NCBI GenBank assembly: GCA_022843955.1
Contig: JALHMQ010000003.1
Span: forward strand, 186,001-250,000
Reading direction: 5' to 3'
Length of the DNA: 64,000 bases
DNA from: Burkholderiaceae bacterium
GTDB lineage: Bacteria; Pseudomonadota; Gammaproteobacteria; Burkholderiales; Burkholderiaceae_F
The notes below the pieces were generated by a model. The model made no database searches. It was not told the origin of the DNA and saw nothing but the letters and a program-made list of their open reading frames with translations. A program made the translations under genes and the position numbers. Shown here piece after piece: positions 8,096-17,995 of the stretch (position 1 is the first letter of the stretch; each line of letters starts with the position of its first letter).

Positions 8096-8599
8096 TCACA
8101 CCTGCTTGAGCAGGGTCTCCGCGTCCGACACCTCGAACTTGCCCGGGCCCTCGATGTTCAGCGACTTGACGACGCCGTTGTCGACCAGCATGGAGAAACG
8201 CTGGCAGCGCACGCCCATGCCGCGCGCGACGAGGTCCAGTTCGAGTCCAAGCTTCTTTGTGTAGTCGGCCGAGCCATCGGCCATCATGCGCACCTTTCCG
8301 GTGGCGTGCTGGTCCCGGCCCCACGCGCCCATCACGAACGCATCGTTGACGCTCAGGCACCAGATCTCATCCACGCCCTTGGCCTTGAGCGCGTCGTAGT
8401 GCTGCAGGTAGCCCGGCACGTGTTTGGCACTGCAGGTGGGCGTGTAGGCGCCCGGCAGGCCGAAGACAACGATCTTCTTGCCACGGGTCAGATCGGCCAC
8501 GCTGAAGTTGTTAGGCCCAAGGGAGCAGCCCGCGGTCTCCACATCGATGAACTCGCTCAACTGCCCGTCGGGCAGCGTGTCGCCAACCTTGATCGTCAT
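8096..8599 (-). CDS. Peroxiredoxin (Prx5 / AhpC-TSA redoxin type)
   Basis: A thiol peroxidase that reduces peroxides with glutathione, glutaredoxin or thioredoxin as donor. The 167-aa protein has the Prx5 layout. It begins MTIKVGDTLPDG, has the peroxidatic cysteine C56 in GAYTPTCS and continues VPGYLQHYDALKAKGVDEIWCLSVND. ATG 8599 was chosen over an upstream in-frame codon at 8662 because it has GGAG upstream and matches the family N-terminus. It is a stand-alone gene convergent with the murJ operon and immediately downstream, on the same strand, of the ggt gene. Confidence 0.93.
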   Translation of the reverse strand: MTIKVGDTLPDGQLSEFIDVETAGCSLGPNNFSVADLTRGKKIVVFGLPGAYTPTCSAKHVPGYLQHYDALKAKGVDEIWCLSVNDAFVMGAWGRDQHATGKVRMMADGSADYTKKLGLELDLVARGMGVRCQRFSMLVDNGVVKSLNIEGPGKFEVSDAETLLKQV

Positions 8600-8664
8600 T
8601 CGTTGTCTCCGGTACGAAAGAACTGGGGCCGCAAAGTCTAGCTCGCGCGCCTGTGGCTTCACCC

Positions 8665-10491
8665 CTAGTCGCCCAGGGCAATACCTTCCCGGCGGGGGTC
8701 GGCACCGCCGCCCCAGCCTGCGGGGTTGCGCAGTCGCACGATGCCCTGCACACCGCTGGTCATCGGGATCACTGTCACCTCATGTCCACGCGCCTTCAAG
8801 CCCTCGATGACGGGTGCCGTCACGCGGTCCGCTTCCACTTCCGTCGGTCCATTGCGACTGCCGAAGTTCGGCAGCGAGATGGCCTCCTGGATGTCCAGCT
8901 TCCAGTCGAGCACGCCGACCACGGTCTTGGCCACGTAGTTGATGATCTGACTGCCCCCGGGCGAGCCCAGCGTGGCGATCAGTTCACCGCTATGGCGATC
9001 AAAGACAAGGGTCGGCGCCATCGACGAGCGCGGCCGCTTGCCGGGCTGCACCCGATTGGCCACCAGCGGGCCGTCGGGCCGTGCCGACCCTTTGCCGTCC
9101 GAGGCGCGAGGAAGGAAAGAAAAGTCGGTGAGCTGATTGTTGAGCAGGAAGCCCCGCACCATGAGGCGCGCGCCGAAGGCGTCCTCGATCGAACTCGTCA
9201 TCGCCACTGCGTTGCCGAACGCGTCGACCGCGGCGATGTGCGTTGTGGCGGATCGGTGCGGTGACTCGTCCGGTGCATACGCAATTGGAGCACTGGTCGG
9301 CACCCCGGCAGCCGCGCGACCCATGCTGCGGTCGCTGATCAACGCGGCGCGCTGGGCGAGGTACGCCGGGCTGGTCAGCGCCGCGACGTCCACCGGCACG
9401 AAGTCCGGGTCGGCAACATGCTGCGCTCGATCGGCGAATGCCAGCCGCCCGACCTCGCTGAACAGGTGGACCGCGTCGGCTTGCGGCTCGAACTGGCCGC
9501 CGACCCTGTAGGGCGGCACCACCGCGATGTTGCGCAGGGCAAACATGCCGAGCATCTGCGCCACGGCGATCCCGCCCGACGATGGCGCACCCATGCCGCA
9601 CACGCGCCACTGCTTGTAGTCGATGCACACCGGCGGCCGCTCCTTGGCTTGGTAGCCGGCGAGATCCGCCTCGGTCAGTTGGCCCGGGTTGCTCGGGTGG
9701 CCCCGTACCGCAGCCACGATGTCGGCGGCGATCCCGCCGCGATGCAAGGCATCGGCGCCGCCTGCAGCGACCGCGCGCAACGTGGCGGCAAGCGCGGGAT
9801 TGCGCAGCATCGTCCCCACGGGTTTGGGCAGCCTGTCGGCGCCATAGAAGTAGTCGCGTGCGGCGGGCGTGCTGGCCAGGTGCCTCTCGGCCGTCAGCAC
9901 CGCATGCAGGCGCGCCGACACCGCGAACCCTTGGTCCGCCAGTCGGATCGCCGGCTCGAACAGGCGCGCCCAGGCGAGCTTGCCATGCTGGCGATGCGCT
10001 ATCTCCAGCATGCGCAGCACCCCGGGTGTGCCGACGGCGCGGCCACCGACCACGGCATCGACGAAGCCCATTGCGCGGCCTTGCGGCGTCATGAACAAGT
10101 TTTCGTCGGCCGCCAACGGCGCAGTCTCGCGTCCGTCATAGCTCTGCACCCGGCTGCCGTTCCAGTGCAACAGAAATGCGCCACCACCGATGCCGGAGCT
10201 TTGCGGCTCCACCAGCGTGAGCACCATCTGCATCGCAATCGCGGCATCCACAGCGCTGCCGCCGGCGGCGAGCGTCTGCCTGCCGGCCTCGGTGGCCAGC
10301 GGGTGGGCGGCAGCGGCCATATAGCGCTTGGCGGTGCGCTGAGTCAGGCCAGCGCGTACGCCAGAGCCGATCTCCGGTGCAGCAGGTGGTTCAACTGGTG
10401 GCGAGCTAGTCGTGGTGCAGCCCGTCGTGAGCGCCGTGGCAAGCCAGGCCGCCAGTAGCGCACCTCGCAGCCACGGAGACGTTCGATGCAT
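8665..10491 (-). CDS. ggt: Gamma-glutamyltranspeptidase, lipoprotein
   Basis: An N-terminal nucleophile hydrolase that transfers or hydrolyses the gamma-glutamyl group of glutathione. The 608-aa precursor starts with a charged n-region, a hydrophobic stretch and a lipobox ending LTTGC at about residue 25, so it is probably membrane-anchored facing the periplasm. Autoprocessing would occur before T416 in TTHIAAVD, giving a large N-terminal and a small C-terminal subunit. GNAVAMTSSIEDAFGARL and a GSPGGSQI glycine motif follow, as in the family. Length fits the GGT family. It sits alone between a peroxiredoxin and an SDR gene. Confidence 0.95.
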   Translation of the reverse strand: MHRTSPWLRGALLAAWLATALTTGCTTTSSPPVEPPAAPEIGSGVRAGLTQRTAKRYMAAAAHPLATEAGRQTLAAGGSAVDAAIAMQMVLTLVEPQSSGIGGGAFLLHWNGSRVQSYDGRETAPLAADENLFMTPQGRAMGFVDAVVGGRAVGTPGVLRMLEIAHRQHGKLAWARLFEPAIRLADQGFAVSARLHAVLTAERHLASTPAARDYFYGADRLPKPVGTMLRNPALAATLRAVAAGGADALHRGGIAADIVAAVRGHPSNPGQLTEADLAGYQAKERPPVCIDYKQWRVCGMGAPSSGGIAVAQMLGMFALRNIAVVPPYRVGGQFEPQADAVHLFSEVGRLAFADRAQHVADPDFVPVDVAALTSPAYLAQRAALISDRSMGRAAAGVPTSAPIAYAPDESPHRSATTHIAAVDAFGNAVAMTSSIEDAFGARLMVRGFLLNNQLTDFSFLPRASDGKGSARPDGPLVANRVQPGKRPRSSMAPTLVFDRHSGELIATLGSPGGSQIINYVAKTVVGVLDWKLDIQEAISLPNFGSRNGPTEVEADRVTAPVIEGLKARGHEVTVIPMTSGVQGIVRLRNPAGWGGGADPRREGIALGD

Positions 10492-10621
10492 GTCCTCTGA
10501 CCTTTGCAGGAGCCTGACGCGTGAAGTTTGCCCGCGGCGCTTGTCATGGCGCGCAGCCGCGAAACCGGCTGCTGGCTGTCACCTGTGAACTCGACCCTCG
10601 GCGGCAGCGTGTTGACAGGCG

Positions 10622-11386
10622 TTACTTCGGCTGCATCCGGATCGCGCCGTCCAGACGAATCGTCTCGCCGTTGAGCATCACGTTGCCGAGGATCACGGTG
10701 ACCAGCTGCGCATACTCGTCCGGGCGGCCCAGGCGCGATGGAAACGGCACTTGCTTGGCAAGCGACGCCTGCAACTCCGCAGGCATGCCGAGCAGCATCG
10801 GTGTCTCGAAGATGCCGGGGGCGATGGTCATCACCCGGATGCCATTGCGCGCCAGGTCTCGTGCGATGGGCAGCGTCATGCCCACCACGCCGCTCTTCGA
10901 GGCGGCGTACGCTGCCTGGCCCATCTGACCGTCGAAGGCCGCCACCGATGCGGTGTTGACGATGACACCGCGCTCGCCTTCCGCGGTCGCCTCCTGCTGC
11001 GCCATCGCTTCGGCGGCGAGGCGGATCATGTTGAAGGTGCCGACCAGGTTGATGTTGACGGCGCGCGCAAAGCTTTCCAGCCGATGCGGCCCATCCTTGC
11101 CGACCGTCTTTTCGCCAGGAGCGACGCCGGCGCAGTTGACCAAGCCGCGCAGCGTGCCCAGGTCGAGTGCAGCGGCGATCGCCGCCTTGCCATCGGCCTC
11201 CGAGGTGACATCGCACTTGACGAAGCGCGTGGCTGCACCGAGCTCACCGGCGAGCGACTGCCCCTTGTCCACGGTCACGTCGGCGATCACGACCTTGCCG
11301 CCCTGGGCGACGAGCAGGCGCACGGTGGCAGCACCCAAGCCGGAGGCCCCACCGGTGACGACGAAGACGTTGTTCTGGATCTGCAT
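10622..11386 (-). CDS. SDR family dehydrogenase (3-hydroxyacyl-CoA dehydrogenase type-2-like)
   Basis: A classical short-chain dehydrogenase/reductase of 254 aa, resembling the type-2 3-hydroxyacyl-CoA dehydrogenase subgroup. The nucleotide-binding motif TGGASGLG lies at residues 11-18, the NNAG equivalent is NCAG at 84-87, and the catalytic Ser147, Tyr160 and Lys164 are intact in NTASVAAF and YAASK. A D after the second strand (VVIADV) suggests NAD rather than NADP. ATG 11386 is preferred over an in-frame codon 9 residues upstream because the family begins directly with the first strand. The true substrate is not evident. Confidence 0.92.
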   Translation of the reverse strand: MQIQNNVFVVTGGASGLGAATVRLLVAQGGKVVIADVTVDKGQSLAGELGAATRFVKCDVTSEADGKAAIAAALDLGTLRGLVNCAGVAPGEKTVGKDGPHRLESFARAVNINLVGTFNMIRLAAEAMAQQEATAEGERGVIVNTASVAAFDGQMGQAAYAASKSGVVGMTLPIARDLARNGIRVMTIAPGIFETPMLLGMPAELQASLAKQVPFPSRLGRPDEYAQLVTVILGNVMLNGETIRLDGAIRMQPK

Positions 11387-11491
11387 GGCTGGACTCCGGT
11401 TGGAAACCGGCAAGTCTAAGGAGTCGGACCTGGAAGCCGTGGCGCGCGTGGTCGCGTGAGACTGAGTGCGCCAGCCGGGTGCCGTTGCGTA

Positions 11492-12034
11492 TCAGCGCAA
11501 CGAACAACGCGCAAACAGCATCAGGCGACCGCCAGCGTCGCCGTCCTGCGAGAAGTTGACCCGCGCCCGCACCAGCGGGGCGAGGCAGGTGTGGGCATCC
11601 AGGCCGATGCTGTGGGCGAACTTCTTCATGCCGTGCGAACGAAATCCGAGGGCGTATTTCGGTCGCGCGTACTGACCGGGGATGACATCGGCGGGCATTT
11701 CCACCAGGCGCGCCTGTGGCGAGCTGCCGCTGCCGGTCGCAATGAAGCGAGGCGTGTCTGGCGCCGCAGCCGCGCCGGTTTCTCTCGCCGGGGTGAGCGA
11801 GTTGCCAGTGCGACGCATATCGTCGGGGAGCAGCAGGTAGATCGACGGCAGCTCGAACTGCGCCTGGCCGGCCGTAACACTACGGTGTGGCAGTGCGTCA
11901 GCCGGACCGTTCGCTTGCGCGGCACCCAATCCCAGCACAGCCAGACTGGTCACCACGGACGCCCAGCCAGCCAGTCGTCGCGCGGCGTGAGCAGCGATCG
12001 ATGGCGGCAACGTCCCAGGCGGTCTTTGCTTCAT
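11492..12034 (-). CDS. Secreted hypothetical protein
   Basis: A 180-aa protein I do not recognise. It has a likely signal peptide: basic N-terminus, hydrophobic core AGWASVVTSLAVLGLGAAQA and a possible AQA cleavage site near residue 41, followed by a Pro/Ala-rich mature part. The C-terminal half (VIPGQYARPKYALGFRSHGMKKFAHSIG, then ARVNFSQDGDAGGRLMLFARC) looks like a folded beta-rich domain. No catalytic motif stands out. Neighbours do not suggest a pathway. The reading frame is coding-like in third-position GC, so I regard it as real but of unknown function. Confidence 0.6.
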   Translation of the reverse strand: MKQRPPGTLPPSIAAHAARRLAGWASVVTSLAVLGLGAAQANGPADALPHRSVTAGQAQFELPSIYLLLPDDMRRTGNSLTPARETGAAAAPDTPRFIATGSGSSPQARLVEMPADVIPGQYARPKYALGFRSHGMKKFAHSIGLDAHTCLAPLVRARVNFSQDGDAGGRLMLFARCSLR

Positions 12035-12247
12035 GCGAGACCCTCAGCAAACCCGATGCCGAGAAGGTAGCGCCGCACGCTCCCGCGCGACAGCATGCAA
12101 AGGTCTCATCCGGGCAGTTGACGATTCACCTCGATGCCGTGAACTGAACGACGAGCGTGCCGGTGTTCAATCGATCGCCACGAAGGACGATGCTGCGGGT
12201 CAGTCGCACGGCCCCGCAGGACCATGGTCCGACGAGCGCCGCTGCGC

Positions 12248-13396
12248 CTAGAAAAGCGCGCCGCGCGCGTCGACCGGCCAGACGTCCTCGACGATGCCGT
12301 TTCTCACCACAACGATCCAGTCGTGCAGCGCCACGGTTGGGTCGCAGTGACCTGGCACCAGCAGCGCCTTGTCACCGAGGCGGATGGCCGGACCGTCGCC
12401 GGTCTTGTGCAGCACGGTGTGCTCGTCGGACACCGCGTACGGACGCCAGCCGGAAAAAGTGGGCAGTGCCGGGCCGGAGTCGGTAGAGAAGCTCTTCAGT
12501 CCGGCATCGAGCGTGGCGCGCTCGTTGCCGTCGGCGCTGCGCAGGCTCATCACGGTGGTCAGCAGCGCGAGGGCGTGCTCGAAGCGCGGCGCCTCGGGGT
12601 CGACCGCGTTGCGCGCGTAGTCGCTGTCCATCAGCACGTAGGAGCCTGGCTGCACTTCGTTGAAGACCGCGCTCGCTGCCTCGTAGAGAAAGGTGCCGGT
12701 ACCGCCGCCGGTGATGCGCTCGCAAGGCAGGTCGGCAGCGCGCAGCGCCGCGCGCGCGTCATGCGCGCGCTGCGAAGCCGCCTCCACCGCAGCGCGCCGC
12801 TCGGGCACGCCACGGCGATGCTGTGCACTGCCGGCATACGCGTGCAGGCCCATGAAATTCAGGCGCGGGCTGGCCACCACGGCGCGCGCCAGATCGACCA
12901 CATCCTTGTTGCCGACCAACCCGCAGCGGTTCTGCCCGACATCCAGTTCCACGTAGACATCGACGCGTGCGCCGGTCTGCGTGCAAACCTCGGCAAGCTG
13001 GCGCACCACACCGATGTCGTCGGCGCACACGCCCAGGCGCGCACCGGGATGCGCCAGCGCTGTTTCGGCCAGGCGGCGCAGCTTGCGCGCGCCGACCACT
13101 TCGTTGGTGATCAGCACGTCGGTGATGCCGCCTTCGAGAAACACCGCCGCCTCGGACAGCTTCTGCACGCAGATCCCTGCCGCACCCGCCTGCATCTGGC
13201 GGCGCGCGATCTCGATGCACTTGTGGCTTTTGGCATGTGGCCGCACCCGCACGCCGTACGGTTGCACCGCGCGCATCAGGCGGGCGAGGTTCTGCTCGAA
13301 CTTGGCCAGATCGAGAATCAGTGCGGGGGTATCGACGTCCTGCATTCGATCGCCCGGCTGCGCCGGGCGCCACGCGGAGGAGGTTTCTGGGCGCAT
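12248..13396 (-). CDS. D-threonine aldolase / DSD1-family PLP enzyme
   Basis: A fold-type III PLP enzyme of the D-threonine aldolase / D-serine dehydratase-like family, which cleaves or dehydrates D-hydroxy amino acids. The PLP lysine is K56 within RPHAKSHK. Other family features are [14 protein letters not shown], the GGGTGTF phosphate-binding loop, and the C-terminal metal site in [14 protein letters not shown], where His and Cys bind the divalent metal. The 382-aa length from ATG 13396 includes a 17-residue extension; ATG 13345 ([12 protein letters not shown]) is an equally good start. It is divergent from dcd. I cannot distinguish aldolase from dehydratase activity. Confidence 0.88.
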   Translation of the reverse strand: MRPETSSAWRPAQPGDRMQDVDTPALILDLAKFEQNLARLMRAVQPYGVRVRPHAKSHKCIEIARRQMQAGAAGICVQKLSEAAVFLEGGITDVLITNEVVGARKLRRLAETALAHPGARLGVCADDIGVVRQLAEVCTQTGARVDVYVELDVGQNRCGLVGNKDVVDLARAVVASPRLNFMGLHAYAGSAQHRRGVPERRAAVEAASQRAHDARAALRAADLPCERITGGGTGTFLYEAASAVFNEVQPGSYVLMDSDYARNAVDPEAPRFEHALALLTTVMSLRSADGNERATLDAGLKSFSTDSGPALPTFSGWRPYAVSDEHTVLHKTGDGPAIRLGDKALLVPGHCDPTVALHDWIVVVRNGIVEDVWPVDARGALF

Positions 13397-13598
13397 GGGA
13401 CGCGAGTCTAGTCCGCGTTGCCCGCCGTGTTGCCGATCCAGCAGCAGAATCAGCGGTGTGTGCCGCAGAGGCGACGGTCGGCAGTCGGTCCGTACAATGA
13501 GTCGACTTCAGCCGGCCCACAGAGAGAGGCGCGGTGCCATGGAGGCCTGCTGCCGGTCGGACCGGCTCGCGGGTTGCCGGTCACCGCGTGTAGAAAAG

Positions 13599-14162
13599 AT
13601 GAGCATCAAGAGCGACAAGTGGATCCGCCGCATGGCGGCGCAGGGCATGATCGAGCCGTTCGAGCCCGGTCAGGTACGCAGCGTCAATGGTCAGAAGATC
13701 GTCAGCTACGGCACCTCGAGCTACGGCTACGACATCCGCTGCTCGCGGGAATTCAAGATCTTCACCAACATCAACAGCACGATCGTCGACCCCAAGGCGT
13801 TCGATCCGGCCAGCTTCGTCGATGTGCATGCCGACGTCTGCATCATCCCGCCCAACTCGTTCGCGCTGGCGCGCACGGTCGAGTACTTCCGCATCCCGCG
13901 CAGCGTGCTGACCATCTGCCTGGGCAAGAGCACCTACGCGCGCTGCGGCATCATCGTCAACGTCACGCCGCTGGAGCCGGAGTGGGAGGGCCATGTGACG
14001 CTGGAGTTTTCCAACACCACGCCGCTGCCGGCCAAGATCTACGCGGGCGAGGGCTGCGCGCAGGTGCTGTTCATCGAGAGCGACGAGGTGTGCGAGACCT
14101 CGTACAAGGACCGCGGCGGCAAGTACCAGGGGCAGACCGGCGTGACCTTGCCCAAGACCTGA
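13599..14162 (+). CDS. dcd: dCTP deaminase
   Basis: Deaminates dCTP to dUTP, feeding dTMP synthesis. The 187-aa protein begins [13 protein letters not shown] and has the homotrimeric dUTPase-like fold signatures: [17 protein letters not shown] near residues 36-52, [19 protein letters not shown], and [10 protein letters not shown] with the conserved Ser-Arg pair, then [22 protein letters not shown] containing the catalytic Glu. The C-terminus [13 protein letters not shown] is typical. ATG 13599 is preceded by AGAAAAG, a weak ribosome binding site. The gene stands alone, 74 bp before the HDOD gene. Confidence 0.97.
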   Translation: MSIKSDKWIRRMAAQGMIEPFEPGQVRSVNGQKIVSYGTSSYGYDIRCSREFKIFTNINSTIVDPKAFDPASFVDVHADVCIIPPNSFALARTVEYFRIPRSVLTICLGKSTYARCGIIVNVTPLEPEWEGHVTLEFSNTTPLPAKIYAGEGCAQVLFIESDEVCETSYKDRGGKYQGQTGVTLPKT

Positions 14163-14235
14163 GCTGAGGCGCGGGCGCCCGCCATTTCGCCGTATCGGCG
14201 CGGCGGCGGCGCGTTACGGTGTCGGCCGAGAGGTC

Positions 14236-15741
14236 ATGTCCGTGCCCGACGCCGACCAGGTTCCTGTCAAGTCCAAGACACCCGAGCGCGCGCTCGAGGA
14301 GTTGCTCGCCGCCATGCACGCGCATGGCGGACTGCCGTCGGTCGGGCACACGCTGGCGCGGCTGACGCGTCTGCTCGAAAGCGACGGCGACGCCGTCCAG
14401 GTGCTGGCCGACGTTATCCTCTCCGATGTCGGGCTCACCCAGCGCCTGCTGCGCATCGCCAACACCATCCCGTACAGGATGGGGCCGCAGGCCGTCACCA
14501 CCGTGACGCGCGCCATCATGCTGCTCGGGTTCGACCAGGTGCGCGTCACCGCGATGTCGGTGGTGCTGGTCGAGGGCCTGCTCGGCGAGCGCCTGCCGCA
14601 GGTGCGTGACGAGTTCCATCAGTCGCTGCTTGCCGGCAGCCTGGCCCGACAGCTTCTGCCGGACACGGAAGGCGAGGAGGCCTCCATCGCTGCCATGTTC
14701 CGCAGCGTGGGGCGGCTGCTGGTCGCGCTGTTCGCGCCGCAGGCGCATGAGCAGGCGCAGGCCATCGCACAGAAGGAAGGCATCAGCGAATCAATGGCGG
14801 CGCGGCGCGTGCTTGGCCGCAGCCACGATGAACTGACCGACATGGTGCTGCGCGAGTGGCACCTGCCCGACCGCATCCTCACCGCGGTGCAGCCGCTGCC
14901 GGCGCGGATCGACGCGCCGGCCAACGGCAGCGAGCGGGTGCGGGCGGCAGCGCAGTTCGCCGAGGCGGTGGCGGGCGCGCTCGGGGCGCGGCCCACGATG
15001 AAGCTCGACGAGGTTTTGAAACGGTTTCGCCAGGCGCAGGACTACGACAGTACGCAGTTGCTGCCGCTGCTGGAGCGGGCGGCGGATCGCACGCGCGACT
15101 TCGAGGCGGCCTTTGGCATCGCACCGACGGTCTGCCCGGTGGCGCGGCTGCGCGACGTGGTGCCTCAGGAGGTGGCGATCGAGGCGGTTGCCGTTGAGAC
15201 CAGCACGCAGCGCGACGGCGTCGGCCGCCCGTCGAATGCCTGCGCCGTGCTGGCCGCCGGCATCGCTGAGGCCACCGATTGCATCGCGCGCGCAGACAAG
15301 GTGGACATCAACAGCGTGGTCCAGGTCGCGCTCGAGGCGATTTTCAGCGGCCTGGGTTACGCCCGCACCGCGTTTGCGCTGCGCGATCCGGCCAGCGGCG
15401 TGTACCGCACCCGGGCGGGCTTCGGCGAGCCGAAGGCGCAGTTCAGCTTCGCCAGCCAGGGCGCCCCGAACCTGTTCGTCGCCGCGCTGGCGCAGGGCAA
15501 GGATCTGCACATCGCCGACAGCCAGACCGACAAGATGCGCGCCAACCTGCCCGAATGGTTCCTGCGCGACTTCACCGCCGCCCGCAGCTTTCTCTTGATG
15601 CCGCTGGTGGTGTCGGACAAGGTGATCGGCTTTTTCTATGCCGACCGGCCGATGGTCGATGCCGCCGGCCTCAACGGCGAAGAGCTGAACCTGCTGCGCG
15701 CCTTGCGCAGCCAGGTGGTGATGGCGATTCGCAGTCGTTGA
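14236..15741 (+). CDS. HDOD domain protein with C-terminal GAF-like domain
   Basis: A 501-aa signalling protein. Residues about 20-215 form an HDOD domain (LPSVGHTLARLTRLLES, LADVILSDVGLTQRLLRIANT, FRSVGRLLVALFAP), a metal-less relative of HD phosphohydrolases found in bacterial regulators. Residues about 330-500 look like a GAF domain (VALEAIFSGLGYARTAFALRDP ending FFYADRPMVDA). Such proteins are often linked to cyclic-di-GMP or stress signalling, but no partner is encoded next to it. The start at ATG 14236 gives a plausible N-terminus. A decayed copy of the 3' end follows the gene. Confidence 0.85.
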   Translation: MSVPDADQVPVKSKTPERALEELLAAMHAHGGLPSVGHTLARLTRLLESDGDAVQVLADVILSDVGLTQRLLRIANTIPYRMGPQAVTTVTRAIMLLGFDQVRVTAMSVVLVEGLLGERLPQVRDEFHQSLLAGSLARQLLPDTEGEEASIAAMFRSVGRLLVALFAPQAHEQAQAIAQKEGISESMAARRVLGRSHDELTDMVLREWHLPDRILTAVQPLPARIDAPANGSERVRAAAQFAEAVAGALGARPTMKLDEVLKRFRQAQDYDSTQLLPLLERAADRTRDFEAAFGIAPTVCPVARLRDVVPQEVAIEAVAVETSTQRDGVGRPSNACAVLAAGIAEATDCIARADKVDINSVVQVALEAIFSGLGYARTAFALRDPASGVYRTRAGFGEPKAQFSFASQGAPNLFVAALAQGKDLHIADSQTDKMRANLPEWFLRDFTAARSFLLMPLVVSDKVIGFFYADRPMVDAAGLNGEELNLLRALRSQVVMAIRSR

Positions 15742-15965
15742 GCGAGAGGCGCTGCATCAAGGGGTAGTCCAGACCGGGGGGCGCCCCCTCCGCTTGGTCA
15801 TGACCCCTTCCGTTCGAGCCCGCCGACCGGCCGATGGTCGATGCCGCCAGCCACAACGGCGAATAGCAACCAGGCGGTGATGACGATCCGCAGTGGTTGA
15901 GCCTGCGGCGCCGCAAGGGGGAGTTCAGAGGGGGCCCGCCCCCTCTGCATCCTCATGACCCCTTG
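15641..15965. repeat. Decayed tandem duplication of the HDOD gene 3' end
   Basis: The segment 15641-15809 (last codons of the HDOD gene plus downstream DNA) is repeated, with mismatches and a deletion of about 25 bp, at 15823-15965. Shared blocks include ccgaccggccgatggtcga, a GTTGAG stop region, a G/C-rich hairpin and a final catgacccctt. The second copy carries an in-frame TAG and is not coding. Each copy contains a strong hairpin: GGGGGCGCCCCC at 15777-15788, and AGAGGGGG / CCCCCTCT at 15927-15946. Confidence 0.75.
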
Positions 15966-15983
15966 GGGATGTGAGCCCCCGGC

Positions 15984-16751
15984 TCACATCCCCTTGAACA
16001 GGTGCCGGAACGAGCGGCTTACCTTCAGCCGCTCGCGCCGACCCTTGAGGATCAGTTCCAGGCCGCCCAGGCCGTCGCGCACCACGCTCTCGATGCACTC
16101 GGTGTTGACCAGTGTGGCGCGGTGGATCTGCCAGAACTGCTGGCCATCGAGCATGTCGAGCAGTTCGACCAGCGACTTTCGAATCAGCGCCTCGTCGTGC
16201 GCACGCACCACGCGCGTGTACTTGCTGTCGCTCTGGAAGTAGACGACCTCGCGGATCGTGATCAGCTTGGTCTGGTTGCCGACCGTGGCGTGCAGCCAGC
16301 GGGTGGGTTCGCCCCGGCTGGCGCTGCCGGCACCGCCAGCGGCGGCTTCGGGCTCCATGCGGTCGATCACCTCGCGCACGTCGCGTGGCGGCTGCGACAC
16401 CTTGCTCTTGAGCCGCTCGACCGTGGTGGCCAGGCGCGCCAGGTTGACCGGCTTGAGCACGTAGTCGACCGCGCCGCGCTCGAATGCCTCGATCGCAAAA
16501 TCCTGGTGCGCGGTGACGAACACCACGTGCAGCCGCGAGGAGAACCGCCGCGCCAGGTCCAGACCGCTGGTGCCCGGTACGCGGATGTCGAGGAAGGCGA
16601 TATCCGGTGGCGCGCTCAGCAGGCGGGCCAGCGCCTCGTCACCGTCGCCCGTTTCGAAGTCGATCTGCAGTTCGGGCCATAGCTTGTGCAGCGCCGCGCG
16701 CAGGTTCTCGCGCAGCAGGGGTTCGTCTTCAAGCAGCAGGGCGCTGGGCAT
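15984..16751 (-). CDS. LytTR-family response regulator (AlgR-like)
   Basis: A 255-aa two-component response regulator. The receiver domain (residues 1-120) has the acidic pocket EDE at 8-10, the phosphoacceptor D55 in FLDIRVPG, T80 and the conserved K100 in YVLKPVN. A linker follows, then a LytTR DNA-binding domain from about residue 155 (WLHATVGNQTKLITIREVVYFQSDSKYTRV). It overlaps the 3' end of the histidine kinase gene by 23 bases, so the two are translationally coupled. This order, kinase then LytTR regulator, resembles AlgZ-AlgR / LytS-LytR systems. Targets are unknown. Confidence 0.93.
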   Translation of the reverse strand: MPSALLLEDEPLLRENLRAALHKLWPELQIDFETGDGDEALARLLSAPPDIAFLDIRVPGTSGLDLARRFSSRLHVVFVTAHQDFAIEAFERGAVDYVLKPVNLARLATTVERLKSKVSQPPRDVREVIDRMEPEAAAGGAGSASRGEPTRWLHATVGNQTKLITIREVVYFQSDSKYTRVVRAHDEALIRKSLVELLDMLDGQQFWQIHRATLVNTECIESVVRDGLGGLELILKGRRERLKVSRSFRHLFKGM

Positions 16752-17979
16752 CTGGATGCTCCGTCACGCAGGCGGATGGCGGGTCGATCGACGCGGCGCC
16801 AAGTGGCGCCGGCGCGGATTCTGCCCGTACTTGCGCAGCAGTCGGTGGCGAATCTTCGCCAAGTGCGGCTTGCACCAAAGGTGCGCCAGGGCCGCTGGTG
16901 ATCGCGGCACCCGCCGGCAGGGCGGTCGGGATGCTCACGCGCGCCACCACGCCCCCGGCCGGGTTGAGTGTCAGGTCCAGCTCGGCGCGTGGACCGTACA
17001 GCATGACCAGGCGCTCGCGCGCGTTGGCCAGGCCCACGCCGCTGCCGCTGCTGTTGGCGAAGCCGATCCCGGTGTCCGCGACCTCGATCACCAGTGCCAT
17101 GCCGTTGTGCCAGGCCACCACGTCGATCCGGCCGCCCGCGCGCGCCGGCTCCAGCCCGTGCTTGATCGCGTTCTCCAGCAGCGTGCCCACGATGGTCGGC
17201 GGACACTCGCAGTCGAGCAGCTCGGCGGGCGCTTGCACCGTGAAGGCGAGCCGGCGGCCCATGCGGAACTGCATGATCGACAGGAATGCGCGCGCCAGCT
17301 GGAACTCACGTCCCACCGTCGAGTGGCTGCTGCGCATCGCCGGCATCGCGCTGCGCAGGTAGTCGATCAGGTGGGTGAGCATCTGCTCGGCGGCGGCCGG
17401 GCGGGTGGCGGTCAGCGCCTGCACGTTGGCCAGCGTGTTGTAGAGGAAGTGCGGCTCGATCTGCGCCTGCAGTACCGACAACCGCGAGGCCAGCACTTCG
17501 CGCTCCAGCACCAGCGCGCGCTGACGCGCCTCCGCCTGACGGCGCTGGCGCTGCAGCACCAGCCCGAACGACAGCTGCATCAGCGCCAGCGTCAGGGCGA
17601 ACAAAAAGGCCACTCCCATGTGGCCGAGGATGGCGCTGCCGGTGCGCTCTTCCGGCAGCGACGGCAGCAGCGCGATCGGTGCCGCCAATGCGGCGCCGAA
17701 CAGCGGCCCCGCAATGGCCACCAGGATCAGCGGTCGTGCTGGCACCCAGGCGCCACTGCGCCAGCGCAGCCAGGCGAGCAGCAGGAAGGTCACCGCGTAC
17801 GCCACCCACAGCTCGACCGTGTGCTGGACCCACCCCTTCCAGCCGAACGCCAGCCAGCCGAGCGTCACCAGGGCCGCGAAGGCCGGCAGGCCGAAGCGCA
17901 CGCCGGCGGGGCTGAACTCCGCCAGCACGCCGCTTTCGATGTGAGAGGGCAGGTCGGGCCAGAGCCAGGCGGGTTTCAT
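16729..17979 (-). CDS. Sensor histidine kinase, LytS/AlgZ type
   Basis: A 416-aa membrane histidine kinase. The N-terminal half has four to five hydrophobic segments (for example GLPAFAALVTLGWLAFGW and HMGVAFLFALTLALMQLSFG), a cytoplasmic coil follows, then the His_kinase box EPHFLYNTLANVQAL with the phosphoacceptor His. The ATPase part has the N-box LLENAIKHGLEPA and the G-box VADTGIGFAN followed by GLANARERL. ATG 17979 was chosen because translation from further upstream would add an implausible Arg-rich stretch. It lies 16 bp after the secreted-protein gene and overlaps the response regulator. The Ala/Pro-rich tail of about 50 residues is unusual. Confidence 0.92.
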   Translation of the reverse strand: MKPAWLWPDLPSHIESGVLAEFSPAGVRFGLPAFAALVTLGWLAFGWKGWVQHTVELWVAYAVTFLLLAWLRWRSGAWVPARPLILVAIAGPLFGAALAAPIALLPSLPEERTGSAILGHMGVAFLFALTLALMQLSFGLVLQRQRRQAEARQRALVLEREVLASRLSVLQAQIEPHFLYNTLANVQALTATRPAAAEQMLTHLIDYLRSAMPAMRSSHSTVGREFQLARAFLSIMQFRMGRRLAFTVQAPAELLDCECPPTIVGTLLENAIKHGLEPARAGGRIDVVAWHNGMALVIEVADTGIGFANSSGSGVGLANARERLVMLYGPRAELDLTLNPAGGVVARVSIPTALPAGAAITSGPGAPLVQAALGEDSPPTAAQVRAESAPAPLGAASIDPPSACVTEHPDAQRPAA

Positions 17980-17995
17980 GTCGGCCCGCGGCGCG

